Assembly: GCA_026745465.1 (NCBI GenBank)
Contig: JACYXH010000718.1
Location: 63,190 to 127,189, forward strand
Source: Lota lota
Taxonomy: Eukaryota; Chordata; Actinopteri; Gadiformes; Lotidae
Reading direction: 5' to 3'
Length of the DNA stretch: 64,000 bases
The notes below the pieces were generated by a model. The model did no database searches. It worked only from the letters and a program-made list of their open reading frames with translations, and had not been told where the DNA came from. This document shows positions 19,742 to 31,465 of the stretch, one piece after another (position 1 is the first letter of the stretch; every line of letters begins with the position of its first letter). The position numbers and the translations under genes are program-made.

Positions 19742-20590
19742 GTGTAATTTGCCATAACAGGCCGGAACTTGGGAGGTTTATGTCGCTCGGTGATGGGCAG
19801 TGAGTGGTGGTACGGGACACATGACACATTAACGGGCAGGTTGGTGAACAAGGACAGAATACAATTGTACCCAGCCAGATTAGTATGTGGGTCGACGTAT
19901 AACAGCATTGTGCCCAGAAGGGGACGAGCCGTATTTTTGGACGCAAACCCGGTTTCCAGGGACATGGTGTCCCTGGAGTTATTAACCTGGACGCTGTGAA
20001 AAGGATTACTATTTAAGGATGCAACGGGCTGTCCAAGAGGGGAGTCGGACGAGCTGAGGGTTGTGTAGGGAGACATGAGGACGTCGAGGAAGAAAACCCC
20101 TATTGGGTCTTTCCCTGCTACGGAAACCCCCATAGAGAACAATCGAGAATCTTTACGTGTGGGGTCTTTCAGGGTAATAAGTAAGGGATTACAGTCGTTG
20201 GCTGAACATTTTTGAACTACCGCACCAGCTTTAACGATTGAGAGATGTGTTTTCAGGCTGTGATCGCTCCCCGCAGGCATAGGATACCCCCAATCTATAT
20301 ATGACGTGGTCCAACATGCGTTATGCCAGCTAGTGCATTTTCTGTCGCTCTGTGTATTTTTGTGCATATAGCATTTGTAAACGTCGTCCCACCGTATTCG
20401 TCGCGTCTCATAGGGGTTCCCACAGACAACTATAGTGCAAAGGTCTATTTCTACGGTGGCCATTACCCCCTCGGTGAACGTCAGGTTAATTACCCCCTGT
20501 TGCCAGTGTTTGGCGCTATTTCTGTTAATGACGGCGGATGTGAGGTTAGATGCGCAAATAAGGAGAAGTGCCGCGGGGAAGAGCAGGGGT
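19720..20590 (-). pseudogene. env: ERV1 Env, surface subunit part
   Basis: The ORF with ATG at 20463 runs to 19720. The same frame is open further upstream to at least 20650, with a signal-peptide-like segment (LLFPAALLLICAS) at about 20545-20585, so the true start lies upstream of the ATG. There are many Cys and N-glycosylation sites (NLT, NRN, NCI, NVS, NYT). It overlaps the small membrane ORF at its 5' end. Confidence 0.7.
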
Positions 20591-20599
20591 CTGGGGCGT

Positions 20600-21160
20600 C
20601 TAAGCCGTAATGGTAGATTGTTCGCTAGAAGCCCGGCATTTGGTGTAGAGGACGAACGCCCAGGAGGTCACTAGAACGGTTGCAAACGCGAACATACCCC
20701 ATCCAATCTCTGTTAGCGTGAGGTATGGGGACGAGAGTGGGATCGGGATTATTGGTGCAGGGGTGGGGACTTCTACCGTAATGTTCTTTGGGCTGTTACG
20801 GCGGTGGTGATCGAGGTGGTTGGTCGCAGTTGTGGTGGCTCTAGACAAGGGAAAGAACAGGCAAAAGAAGCTTAAGAGTAAACAAAGGAGTACAACAGTC
20901 AAAATCATAAGCCATGCCCATGGTCCTGGCATGGCCTTTCTAAATCAGGTGCATGTTGTGGCCATGGGACAGTCAATGTGGAAGATAGGCACTGGTGGTG
21001 GGTCTCCAGGCTTCGGGTCACAGCAAAACCACTGGATGTCAGGTGCTATGGAGGGAGATGACCCTTCATCCCCGGGGTCTGGTGCATGGTGGAGGTCCGT
21101 CTCTGGTAGAACGGTTACTGGCGTCAGTTTACGATTTTGGAGGCAGAGCACGTCGTACAC
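20600..21160 (-). pseudogene. ERV1 small membrane ORF between integrase and env
   Basis: Two in-frame ORFs, 20945-21160 and 20600-20932, separated by a TGA near 20946 where the second ERV has TGG. The product is a Pro/Cys-containing N-terminal part, a strongly hydrophobic span (LMILTVVLLCLLLSFFCLFF), a linker with N-glycosylation sites, and a second span (FAFATVLVTSWAFVLY). A homologous ORF without the second span is kept in ERV2 at 51552-52088. It may be a separate accessory protein or an Env leader region; I do not recognise it. Confidence 0.5.
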
Positions 21161-21201
21161 CTCTTTTGTGTTAGGTGCGGGAGCGTGTGTGCGTGGGCAA
21201 A

Positions 21202-22152
21202 TCAGTTTTGTCCAGGGGCTGGTGTGGGCGTCTGGGCCGCTCCTTTGTACTTCTTGCAGTGGGAGTCATGGACCCATGATTGTCGCTCCCCCTCTTTCAC
21301 CGCCGTGTGTGTGGTGAGGAGGACTTGGAAGGGTCCCAGCCATCGTGGTGAGCTCCATGTTTTCCGTCTGAAGTCCTTGATGACCACCAGGTCCCCTGGC
21401 TGGATGGAGTGCAGGGGGTGTTCAGCTTTCTGGGGCAGCGCCGCCTTCACCTGGAGCCGTACCTGTGAGAGAGCGTTAGACAGGGAGACACAATATTGTA
21501 ACAGTGCATCTTCACACAGTGCAGTGGAAGGAATCGTCTGCTTTCCAGGTGCCGCTGTACCTACAGGAGGTGGGTTAGCAAATAAAACTTCAAAGGGTGA
21601 GAGATTGGTCCTTGTTCTGACTCTCATTCTCATGTACATCAAGGCTAAAGGGAGTGCCTTTGTCCAGGTTAGGCCTGTCTCTGTGCCAATTTTCGCGAGC
21701 TTTGCTTTTAATGTTCCATTCTCTCGTTCCACTGCACCACCGCTCTGGGGGTTGTACGAGCAGTGGTATTTGAGGTTGATGCCAATGTATGTACTGATCT
21801 CTTTGATAGCCTGGTTAACGAAATGTGAGCCGTTGTCGCTAGAGAGTTTTGTGGGGATGCCCCATCGTGGTATAATTTCCGTTAGTAATGCTTTTGCAAC
21901 TACTCCTGCCGTTGCCTTTGAGGCAGGGAATGCCTCGACCCATTCAGACCACATGTCGACCATCACAAGGCAATAGTGCTTGCCTTCCGATGGTCCTAGT
22001 TCGACGAAATCCATCATGACGTGTTCGAATGGGCGTGTTGGGATGTCGTGTGCTGCGTATTTGACTCTCTGTCCTCGGCCTACGTTATGATTGGCGCAAA
22101 TGACGCATGCCTGACAGTTTTTTTGTGCGTATGTGGAAAAACCTATGGTGTA
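21202..22152 (-). pseudogene. pol: ERV1 integrase core and C-terminus
   Basis: The frame 21202-22017 starts at MMDFVELGPSEG and holds the catalytic core (VMVDMWSEWVEAFP, then SDNGSHFVN and the Glu-containing GGAVERENG block), then a C-terminal SH3-like segment. The frame extends upstream to about 22140 (zinc-binding part with CQACVICANHN). A TGA near 22153 where ERV2 has TGG separates it from the preceding ORF. Confidence 0.9.
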
Positions 22153-22467
22153 TCAATCCTGTTGGATAAGATCCACCATCCCCCCTTTTGACACGTGGTC
22201 GAGCCCATGTGTCAATTCAGCATAGGCGGGGAACATGGCCACCGGGAGGCATGGCTTCCCTGTTGGGCCTTTCCAATGGCCATCGACAAACACCGTCCCC
22301 CTTTGCTGCCACTGCGTGCGTTCGTCTGACGTGGAGAGGTCCTGGACCTCTGCGACGGATGTTGCTACCTGATCGACTGGGGTAGAAACGAGTGTGGTGT
22401 GAGCAGGTGGAGGTCGTGCAGCCGCGGCCTTTGCTGCTGTGTCTGCCCGGTCATTACCCAGGGACAC
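22153..22467 (-). pseudogene. pol: ERV1 RNase H end and integrase N-terminal link
   Basis: Starts in MSLGNDRADTAAKAA, the last RNase H motif, in a different frame from 22499-24442. This points to a frameshift at about 22500-22560. It ends at the nonsense codon near 22153. Confidence 0.8.
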
Positions 22468-22498
22468 AGTGTCGGTGCCGGACGTATGTGCTGTGCAT

Positions 22499-24442
22499 TT
22501 AACAACTGCAATTGGGTGGGCAGGAGAATGGCATCGAGTAACGCAGATATTTTGTCATGGTGTTAATGTGTTTGCCGGATGACGTGAGGAAAGCCCTGTG
22601 CCGCCAGAGGGCCCCGAAGTTGTGGACGACGCCGAACGCGTACTGGGAGTCGGTGTAGACGGTGACAGTGGCGCCCGTTGCTGCTTGGCAGGCTTTAGTG
22701 AGGGCAACGAGTTCAGCAGCCTGCGCAGAATAGTGAGAGGGGAGAGAGTCAGAACTAATCGTCTCATAATCAGATACCACAGAAAACCCTGCACGCGTCA
22801 AACCTGTTTCCGGGTCACTGGAGGCGGAGCCGTCTACGTAGAAGACGTAGTCGGGGTTAGGAAGGGGAACCTCCCCTAGATCAGGACGTGGCTTACATAC
22901 CAACTGCAATTCTGCCAAACAGTGATGTGGCTCGCCCTCTCCCTCAATAGGGAGCAGGGTAGCTAGATTGAGAACATTGCAGCGTCTGACATGTATGTTG
23001 GGCAGTTCAAGAAGGATGGTATGATATTTCAACCATCGTGCTGCAGATAAATGGGAAGTTTTCTGTTCCAATAGGATCATAGAGACCGCGTGTGGAACGA
23101 GCAGTGTGAGGTCGCCGTACCCCACCAAGTCTCTCGACCTCATAACAGCTTTTTCCGCTGCTGCAACCGCTCGTAAGCAATGGGGCAGCCCTGCTGCTAC
23201 TGGGTCTAATTTAGAGGAGAAATAGGCAACCGGGCGTAACTTGTTCCCATGTTGTTGGAGGAGGACTGACGACATGCATCCTCCTTTCTCATCCACGGTC
23301 TGGGTAAAGGGTCGCGTTGGGTCTGGAAGGCCAAGTGTTGGGGCGCGCTGGAGCTCCAGCTTGAGACCCCTGAATGCTTGTTCTGCTTCCGCGGACCAGG
23401 TGACGTGGTCCGAAGCCTGGAGTCCCTTGCCATGGACGATAGTCGATAGGGGACCCTCCAGGAGTGAGTAGTTGGGAATGAACATTCTGCAATAAGAACA
23501 CATACCAAGAAAAGACATGACCTGTTTTTTAGTCACTGGCCGTGGGATATTGGCAATGGCCTCCACACGCTTGGATGAGAGGGCTTTGCCCTCTGGTGTG
23601 AGGTTGTGGCCTAGGAAGACAACATCCTGGCAGACCCACTGAAGCTTCGAGAGGCTGGCTTTGTGCCCCTCAGACGCCAGGTGGTGTAGGAGACGCAGAG
23701 AATCACTGCGACACTGGTCCTTTGTTGGGGAACAAACCAACAGATCATCAACATGCTGTAACAATGCAGAGCCCTGCTGTAACTGAAGTGAGTCAAGGCT
23801 TAATTTCAGCGCTTCATTGTAAATGGTATGCGATTCACAGTAGCCCTGTGGTAAGCGAGCCCACGAATAGGCCTTTCCGCCAAAGTCAAAAGCGAACCCG
23901 AATTGACTCTCTGGGTGAACAGGGATGCTAAAGAAAGCATTTGCAAGGTCAACCACCGTGAACCATTTAGTGGTAGGTGGTATTTGTGACAAGATGATGT
24001 ATGGGTTCGGAACATTAGGTGCGCGTGCATGGACCGCCTGGTTAACCGCCTGTAAGTCCTGGACAAAACGCCATTCGACTGGTTGTCCGTCAGGCCGTAC
24101 TTTCTTAACAGGAAAGATAGGGGTTCGCACTGGTGAGTTACTGCAGGGGATTATGACACCTGCGTCCACCAAAGAGGTGAAGACGGGTGTGATGCCTGAA
24201 ACAGTTTCCTGTTTTAGTGGGTACTGATATCGACATGGCCGGTAGTCTGACTTAGGAGTTACCACTACAGGTTGTGCATTTCTGATTAAGCCGACATCAT
24301 ATTTGCTGGTTGCCCACAGTCGTGTGGGTACGTCTCGTAAGTCAGGGTGGATGGTCGAGGTCATGGTCGTGGTCACGTCTTTGGCCATGGCAGTGGTGGT
24401 GTCGAGCTGTGGGAGAACATGCAATTGGGGACGTGCCGACAT
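22499..24442 (-). pseudogene. pol: ERV1 reverse transcriptase and RNase H
   Basis: A 647-codon frame from about 24442. RT motif A is VDLANAFFS (164-172), LPQGYCES is at 198-205 and the catalytic HVDD at 230-233; the usual residue before VDD is Tyr, here His. RNase H has YVDGSAS and VYTDSQYAFG near the end. It resembles gammaretrovirus pol. It ends at a frameshift within RNase H. Confidence 0.92.
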
Positions 24443-25501
24443 TATGCATGGTGTGAGGTGAGTGAGACTTAAGCGTCAAACTCCACTGGTTTGGGACATC
24501 GCTGTGTCTGGATGTGAGGAATCGGTCTGCCAGTCAGTGATGTGGGTACACATGGTGACGAACGGCCCCAGGTCCCTCCATCGCATGGCCGGTGCCTTTG
24601 CCAGGGAAATATGTGGAGTAGAGTTAAACACATCAAACAATAACTGTTGTTTGGGATCAAGTTGAATTGCCACTGCTGCTTGTGTTGCTGACCAGAAAAT
24701 ATATAAACCCTCAATGGCGACCTCTGGTGGCGAGAAAAATGCATTGGCATAATCAGTGTCAGGGCCCTGTGATAGGTGGGCGGTTACATGTAAATGCTCA
24801 GCCTGCATGTGTTGCAATGTGGGACACAGCGTGTGTGCCAGATCAGTGAGATATGTTGCATCATTGTGGTTGACGCCCCATTGATATACGTAGCTGGGCG
24901 GGCGTTTCAGTGTGGGGTGTGAGACGAGTGTGTGAGTGGACGCGCTCTGAGTGATGTCTATCCCTGTGGCTGTGGATGTTAAGCAAATACCAAGTGCGAT
25001 CATGAGGTCTCTGCCTAATAAGTTAAACAGACAACATTTGCTATATAAGAAAGAATGTTTCAAGCGTTTTTGTTCTTTGGGGTCTGTTGGGTTACCATGT
25101 ACACATGACATTGGAATGGTAAATGATTCTTTTATGCTCACTCCCGAAGCCCCCAGTGACAACACAAATCAGCCTGACTCTTTAACATTGGGATGGTCTT
25201 TAAACGTTAACACACTGTTTGTGGCCCCTGAATCAACAAGAAAAGTTGTTTCCTGTCCATTTACATACATTGTTGTTAACGGTAGCTTTTGATATGCCTC
25301 TAACGTCAGTTGTGCATATGTCCCTGTGATATCCTGCCTTTCTGCTTTTTCTAGCCTTTCTATCGTCCTAACAATCTGTGTATGCATGTCAGTGGATGTT
25401 ATCAATATGTAAGGTTGTGTTGTTAAAGCAAGCGGTTCTTCATTGCAGTGTGCGTGTGGGTGTTTGTTACCGCCTTTTTGTTCGTCATCGTCCGGTCGCA
25501 C
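24443..25501 (-). pseudogene. pro: ERV1 protease and linker to RT
   Basis: 25169-25501 encodes the protease start with the active-site VDSGAT. 24476-25165 carries on in another frame with the family's end motif LLGRDLM near residue 50, then a linker. A frameshift near 25166 separates the two. Confidence 0.8.
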
Positions 25502-25534
25502 CGTCGCCTCTCCGCATGTCCACCCGGCCGCCAG

Positions 25535-26413
25535 TCAATCGGCCTGTGCTCGTGGTCCTCGCCTTTCCCAGTTATCTCCATGCATGTCCCTCCTTTGCTG
25601 TGGACAGTCTCTCATCCAATGGTCGCTGACTCCACAGTGAAAGCACCTTCGGTCCCTCATGTCGGTTTCTTGATAGTCCCTGGTGTTTCTGCCGTGAAGT
25701 CGTGTGTCCCCCCCTAGGGTTGGTCGGAACTCGTTGCAAAAGAGAGTGAACTCCGCAGAGAATTTTGCTCCACCCGCCGTGATGTCTGGCAGGTGTCTCA
25801 TCGCGTCCTTCATCTCTGTTTCATGCCAGGGTCGGTGGACGAGCATCGCTTGGCCATCACCTCCCGCCACCTGGATCATGGGCAAAGTCAGTTGTGGTGG
25901 TGGTGGGACCACGGTGAGATTGTCTCCAAGCCCTCCCTTTATGTTTTCTCCGCCACTGGAGGAGATGGTGCTGGCATAGGTCGGTGCGTCGTTGTGGATC
26001 AGTCCAGTGTCAGGGTTCTGACTACTCGTGGTCGGATGGGGAGAGTAGTCTGGAGGCGCACAAGCGGTGGCAGGGGCTATGTCTCTGAGAACCATCGGAT
26101 GGGTTGAGGGGCCTCCCCCCTGTCTGGGAGGGTCTCCAGCCAGTTGGAGGGATGCCAAGGAAGGGTAGATGGACCGAGATGTTTCTCCAGCTGGGGTGGG
26201 GGGCGGTGGTGGTTGCTCAGGTCGGGCCTGGTTCTGGGCAGCAGGTGGTGGACACGCGTCGAGGTCCGGGCGTACCTTCAGAAACGTAGGAGCAGTAACA
26301 ATGGGTGGGTCACTGTACTTCGCCATTTCTTTCCCTGCACTTTTTCTCGCTCGAAGTTCTGCTTCAGTTTTCCAAAATTTTAGAGCCTTTGCCTGACTGT
26401 CAAAAATAGTCAC
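25535..26413 (-). pseudogene. gag: ERV1 Gag, shortened
   Basis: A 292-codon ORF. The matrix part is followed by a Pro-rich domain (about 55-110) and the beginning of capsid. After FCNEFRPTL (about residue 232) the protein jumps to a nucleocapsid-like part with one zinc knuckle (CFHCGVSDHWMRDC). Most of capsid is missing. Upstream the frame is open beyond ATG 26413 towards 26520. Confidence 0.8.
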
Positions 26414-26751
26414 GCTCCCCGAAGTTAATAGTGTCTTTTTCAGTAATTTGGCCTTATCCGCCCCTAGTTTTTTATCTAATTTAGTTATTTGATTTACTGA
26501 TAAACTTCCCTTATTATGACAATATTAAACCTTTTCAGGATAATATCTCAAAGCTTCGTTATTTTTGTGTTGGTCTCTTAAATGGCCCACCGTGATTTGT
26601 GTTTTGAGTTCGCTGGATCCCGGTGGCGACAGTCGTCTGGAGATCACGGACGTGGTCCTCTCGTCACTCGACTTGATGTTCGGTGGTAGAGACACGTTTC
26701 CGTGGATGGCGACTCCCCTCCGTCCCGTCCTTCCTTCCGACGATCAACCTC

Positions 26752-26775
26752 GGGATCCTGTTCGTGACGCCAAAT
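26752..26775 (-). other. Primer-binding site of ERV1
   Basis: Directly inside the 5' LTR the leftward strand reads TTTGGCGTCACGAACAGG. ERV2 has the same site at 49143. I cannot name the tRNA. Confidence 0.6.
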
Positions 26776-27288
26776 TGTTGTGGAAAATTGGATGACTGGT
26801 GGCTGGCTCGATTAAAAGCTAAGACAAATGGATATCCGTAAATGATTTTATTTCACACGCTGCAGCACGCAAAAGGCACAGTTTCAAAGGCAACTCCACA
26901 CAGAGCAGAGTTCTCGAGAAAGGGCGCCCCGAAGGAAGGAGGGAAGCCCTTTTATAAAGTAGGGCAAGCAACATCTCAGAAATGACACTAGATGGCGCAT
27001 TTGACTGTCTATAACAGATTTGATGCCCAATTAAAGCCGGACACCTGGTTTAGGAAGAGGGCATACAGTCAAGGCCAGGCACAGATACATTGTTATGGAA
27101 AAAAAAGAGGCTTGCTCAGGAGTTTCTCATATGGGAACAGAGCACCATACAGGAATACAGGATAAACAGACAGCTGTGGGGAGGTAGATAGTTGAAAAGA
27201 CAGATAGGCCATTGTAGTGTGCACATCAAAACTAATTAGTTTTAGCAAGCTGACCTCAGGATGGGCCTTGAGTCATTTTCCCACCACA
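26776..27288 (-). repeat. 5' LTR of ERV1
   Basis: 513 bp, near identical to 17869-18379 apart from a few substitutions and a small insertion in an A run near 27104. Confidence 0.95.
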
Positions 27289-27855
27289 CAGCTTAGCTAG
27301 CAAAACTTCAGATGTCCGTGCCCTCTCTGCACCAGTCAAGTTGTTGTATTTCTCTGCGTGCTTAGTATTGCTGTGGCGATTCAAATTATAATCCTTTAAC
27401 ACAGAAATCTGTTCTCCGCAAACTAGGCACACGGCTTTACCTTTGAATTGAGTAAATAAATACTTAGAAGTCCATGTTTGGTTGAAAACTCGGCACTCTG
27501 TATCGACCTCTTTTTTTCCCATGAGCTGACATTTTTGAGGGATAACGACTCCTTCACGTTTGTGCTAACTTCTCTGGTGAGCTCAGCTCGCGGCTCGCCG
27601 ACACGTGGGTCCGACACGTTGCATTTCTTCTTCTACTTCTTTTTAATTGCGACTTGCGACCACAGAAGAAGAAGCTGCATACACTCGCACAAAAAAAGGC
27701 AACGACAAAAAATGTCTTTAAAATAAAAGCAATGTAGTTGTATTCATGCATGATGTACACTTATTTACGTTTGATTGCTAACTTCCCATTGAACTCACGC
27801 GGGCCGGTTAAGGACGGCCAAAGGGCCGGATGTGGCCCGGGGGCCGTACAATGCC
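27289..27855 (-). mobile_element. GTF2IRD2-type hAT transposon, 5' fragment right of the ERV
   Basis: The leftward ORF 27256-27522 begins MGKKEVDTECRVFNQ and contains a BED-type zinc finger (CLVCGEQ... NRHSNTKH). The last codons run into the ERV at 27292 and pick up at 17868. Sequence to about 27855 is the hAT 5' non-coding end, with GGCCC-rich blocks like those of the complete hAT at 37634. It borders a Copia gag frame, so the hAT probably inserted in that element. Confidence 0.75.
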
Positions 27856-27869
27856 CAGGTGTGCTCTAC

Positions 27870-28262
27870 ACTGAGCTAACTTCTCTTCAGAAAGCCGCTG
27901 ACAAAAGTGTTACGGACTATATAATTCGGTCTGAGACGGCTATTACAGCACTGAGGAATGCTGAAGAGACTTTAAGTGATGGGCTGTTGATTGTAATGAT
28001 TCTGAAAGGTTTGCCCGAATCATGTAGGCCATTTGCCATTCACATAACGCAGAATGATGAGCCGACATCTTTTGGCAAGTTCAAAACCAAGTTGAGGAGC
28101 TATGAAAGCACTGAGAAGTTTAGCGCCATTTCCACTGACGACAACGTGATGAAGGCAAGTAACAGTAAAGTTAGCTGGCCAAGAGGAAGAGATGAAGAAA
28201 GGGCACACGGCCCGGGAATGTACCGTTACTGTAGAGCGCAGAGAACGGAGACAGTGGTCTAG
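27870..28262 (+). pseudogene. Copia Gag fragment
   Basis: The frame at 27738-28262 is Copia-like from about position 27870 (ELTSLQKAADKSVTDYI) and stops after a frameshift near 28200, where the CCHC-like segment starts in another frame. Bases before 27860 belong to the hAT. Confidence 0.75.
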
Positions 28263-29224
28263 TTTTTGCAAGAGCTCCACTCATACTGACGCAAATTGCA
28301 GACAAAAAAGAAGAGACAATGTGAAACAAGCAACAGATGCTGAGGGCCACACATTTGCATTCAGAATAAGTGACTGTCAGGTTCGTGGACTGAAACAAAA
28401 AGGGCTGATGGTTGATACGGGAGCAACGTCACATATAGTCACGGACATCGGGAAGTTTAAGGAGTTTGACAAGACTTTCAAACCGGAAAAACATTCAGTG
28501 GAGCTGGCTGACGGAACAAGAACGAATGGTGTCGCAGAGAGGTGCAGCGGAGGTTTACCTGAGAGACAACACGGGTCATCTGGTGAAAATAACGCTGACG
28601 AAGGCGCTGTACATGCCGTCGTTTCCACAGGACATTTTCTCTGTTAAAGCAGCGACAACCAACGGAGTTTCAGTCAACTTTCGACAGGGGTGTACCAAGC
28701 TCATCCACAAGAACGGTACCACTTTTGACATCAAGGAGTACGATAGACTTTACTATATTAACACTGTAAGTAATGAAAATGATGATGGATGTCATGGGTG
28801 CTATGATATTCACACATTGCACCAAATTATTGGCCACTGTAACTTTGAGGATGTGTCAAAGTTAGAAAATGTGACAGAGGGAATGAAAATCACAGGTAAG
28901 ATTGACAAATCTACCTTCAACTGTGAAATCTGCACACAGGGAAAATTTGTTCAGAGCATAAACAGAGAGCCTGATGAAAAGGCAAAACCGGCTCTTGAGC
29001 TTATGCACACAGAATTGGCTGGCCCTATTGAGCCAGAGGCGAAAGATGGGTTCAGATACACTCTAGCATTTACGGATGATTATTCAGGGGCAGTTTTTGT
29101 GTATTTCCTAAAAGCAAAGAGTGGTACTGTAAAAGCTACTGAGAAGTTTATTGCTGATGTGGCCCCTTATGGGAAAATAAAGTGTGTCAGGTCAGATAAT
29201 GGCACAGAGTTCACGGCAAAATAG
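28192..29224 (+). pseudogene. Copia protease and integrase N-terminal half
   Basis: 28192-28647 has VDTGATSH, the active site of the protease. 28466-29224 holds the integrase zinc-binding HHCC region and core start (FTDDYSG, RSDNGTEF). It ends with TAG at 29222. A frameshift lies at about 28540. Confidence 0.85.
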
Positions 29225-29914
29225 TTCCAGTCACTGCTCAGTAAGAGTGCCATAAGACATGAAACTTCAGCCCCTTACTCACCCCATCAAAATGGGACCG
29301 CTGAGAGAAATTGGAGAACACTGTTTGAAATGGCAAGATGCATGCTACTTGAGAGCAACCTACCAAAGAACTTGTGGACATATGCTGTAATGACTGCTGC
29401 AGTAATTCGTAATAGTTGTTACAATAAGCGTGTAGGACAGACTCCATACTACATGTTTACTGGGAGAAAGCCTGATCTTTCAGAGATGAAAGAATTTGGA
29501 TCTGTTTGCTATGCATACAGACAGAACAAGAAAAAGTTGGACTCAAGATATGAAAAGGGAATTTTTGTCGGGTATGATAAAAATAGTCCAGCATACCTAG
29601 TGTACTACCCAGACACTGGAAAAGTTCTTAAAAACAGATTAGTCAAGTTCTTTACAAAAGGTATAGTCGAACGCCAAACTCAGACAGATTTGGAAATGAG
29701 TGATGATCTTCATGGGAAGAGATTTGAATCCCCCATGCCAAAAACCAAGATGGCAGATCAAAATTCCGAAGAAACACAAGATGTGCAAATCGAGACTTCA
29801 GATAGTCAGAGTCCATGCTATCCAGACAGAGCGAGGAAGAAACCCCAGTACTTTAAAGACTATGAGTGTAAAGTGAAGTGTGATGACCAGATACCACAGA
29901 GTGTTGACTACTAG
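29225..29914 (+). pseudogene. Copia integrase C-terminal half
   Basis: The frame resumes after the TAG at 29222-29224. It covers SPHQNGTAERNWRTL with the catalytic Glu and continues with GKR-like C-terminal segments to 29914. Then follows a TAG where a sense codon would be expected. Confidence 0.82.
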
Positions 29915-29923
29915 TACAGAGTA

Positions 29924-30127
29924 ATGTGCAATGCACCACAAACCTTCAAAGAAGCAATGATTTCACCAAAATCAGAGATTTGGGCTACTGCTATGAAGGA
30001 GGAGATGGATTCCCTTAGGGAAAATGATACATTCACATTGACCACACTGCCAGAGGGTAAAAATGCAGTGGGGGGCAGGTGGGTCTATACGGTCCAAAAT
30101 ATATATATATGTCACTGTACGGCCTGA
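29924..30127 (+). pseudogene. Copia RT start, truncated
   Basis: Short RT N-terminal region (EMDSLRENDTFTL, GGRWVYT) that runs into an AT repeat and a piece normally found much later in RT. The catalytic YVDD part is missing. Confidence 0.75.
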
Positions 30128-30339
30128 AACAGTCAGGAAGGAAATGGACAATCGCTGCAAGTGATAGCGACTCATTCACAAGTGTAAAATAAATGTTAAT
30201 TGAGAAATTTAAAAATGAAGAATTCTTGGGTTATATGTTTGGAATATAAACTGGCATTTGTGAGATGTATAACTGTAAGCTAAATGTGTTGATAAAGTTA
30301 TGTTGAATTCTACTTGTACAGTATAAGAGCAAGTGGGGG

Positions 30340-30538
30340 TGTTGGCATATAGACTGTATGGTGTTGTGTTCTTACACTGGTACAGTCATGCCGTATGAGC
30401 AATGTACAACTGCGCATGTGCGAAAATAAAGAAGGTCATTCCTCCCCCGTTCTGGTTGAAACACCATCGATGAATAAGTGTGTTTATTCCTCTGTTAAGT
30501 AAACCGGTATTCCTGTCCTGACGATGACAAACCCAACA
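30340..30538 (+). repeat. 3' LTR of the Copia element
   Basis: 199 bp beginning TGTTGG and ending CCAACA, a perfect 6-bp inverted pair, preceded by a purine tract AAGTGGGGG. AATAAA occurs at 30426. Confidence 0.72.
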
Positions 30539-31274
30539 AACACAAATGGAGGTGGGTGATGGGGATACAGTTTCAGCTGTGGCTGTTCCTATTTTGTATT
30601 CCCTAAATAAATGACTGATTACATCACCTGTATTGTCTGAATGCATCTGAATAAAGCTGGCTTAATTGATGCTTAAAAAGGTTTTTCGTCTAGACTTCTT
30701 ACAATAGATTTGCCACCTCAGGTGCCAAAACCATATGGGACCGATAGGGTAGGAATATTAGGAAGTTATTCCTGTTTGAATGAAAGATCCCCTTTTAATC
30801 AAGACCGATCTGAAGCAAACTATTAGTTGTATTTTTTTAAGATAAACAATATGGTTATTACAAAATATACTTATAATGAAACATAAATTAAAGTTAAACT
30901 TTCACAGAAAACAAACATGATTAGTTAGAAAACGAATAATAAATAAAATCATCAATAATTGTGAAAACAGAAAGAGCAGCATATTGAATTACACTTGTTT
31001 TATACTTTGAAGGATTAGGCTCCAATTCCTTTTATCAACTGCTGTTGATGCTGATGATTCTGCCGCTGTTTATGTCGACACTTCTGCTGCTGTTGATGTA
31101 CACGCTTCTTCATTTTAATCCATTTTTTTTTAACTGGTAAATTCCATTCAATTTCGATTCGTTGGCTGGTTACACATTGGAATACATTTTTCAAGTCAAT
31201 CCTAGATCAACAAGTCGATCAAAAACGGATTTTGCCTTTCCTGTTGTATCAAATATTTTTGTAGAGTTGCTATT

Positions 31275-31344
<70 letters not shown>

Positions 31345-31465
31345 TTTAATAGTATTTTTAAAAATATTAAATAAGGAAAGTAAATGGGGCAAAAACGCTA
31401 AAATCAACTACTCCAAACCTGAGAGTTGTCAAATTAAATAGGCATATGTAGAACGGAAGTAAGGA
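30539..31465. other. Non-coding stretch with (AT)n
   Basis: No gene is recognised. It contains A/T-rich sequence, a CTGCTGTTGATG-type imperfect repeat near 31035-31105 and a pure (AT)n run at 31279-31340. Confidence 0.6.

Larger units (their letters stand above)
17869..27288 (-). mobile_element. Gamma-like endogenous retrovirus (ERV1), complete but inactivated
   Basis: A leftward provirus with LTRs at 17869-18379 and 26776-27288, PBS-like site, gag, protease, RT/RNase H, integrase, a small membrane ORF, env and polypurine tract. Four-base duplications CAGC flank it (17865-17868 and 27289-27292). It lies inside a hAT transposase exon. RT and Env transmembrane features are gammaretrovirus-like. 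Gag is shortened and several stops and frameshifts are present, so it is defective. Confidence 0.95.
27860..30538 (+). mobile_element. Copia-type LTR retrotransposon, 5'-truncated with RT deleted
   Basis: Forward fragments give gag (about 27870-28262), zinc knuckle and protease (28192-28647, VDTGATSH), integrase (28466-29224 and 29330-29914), then a short piece of RT start (29924-30110, GGRWVYT). Next comes a YGLKQSGRKW piece at about 30117, so most of RT is deleted. No RNase H is seen. A 3' LTR at 30340-30538 closes it. No 5' LTR is seen; the left border is the hAT. Confidence 0.88.
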
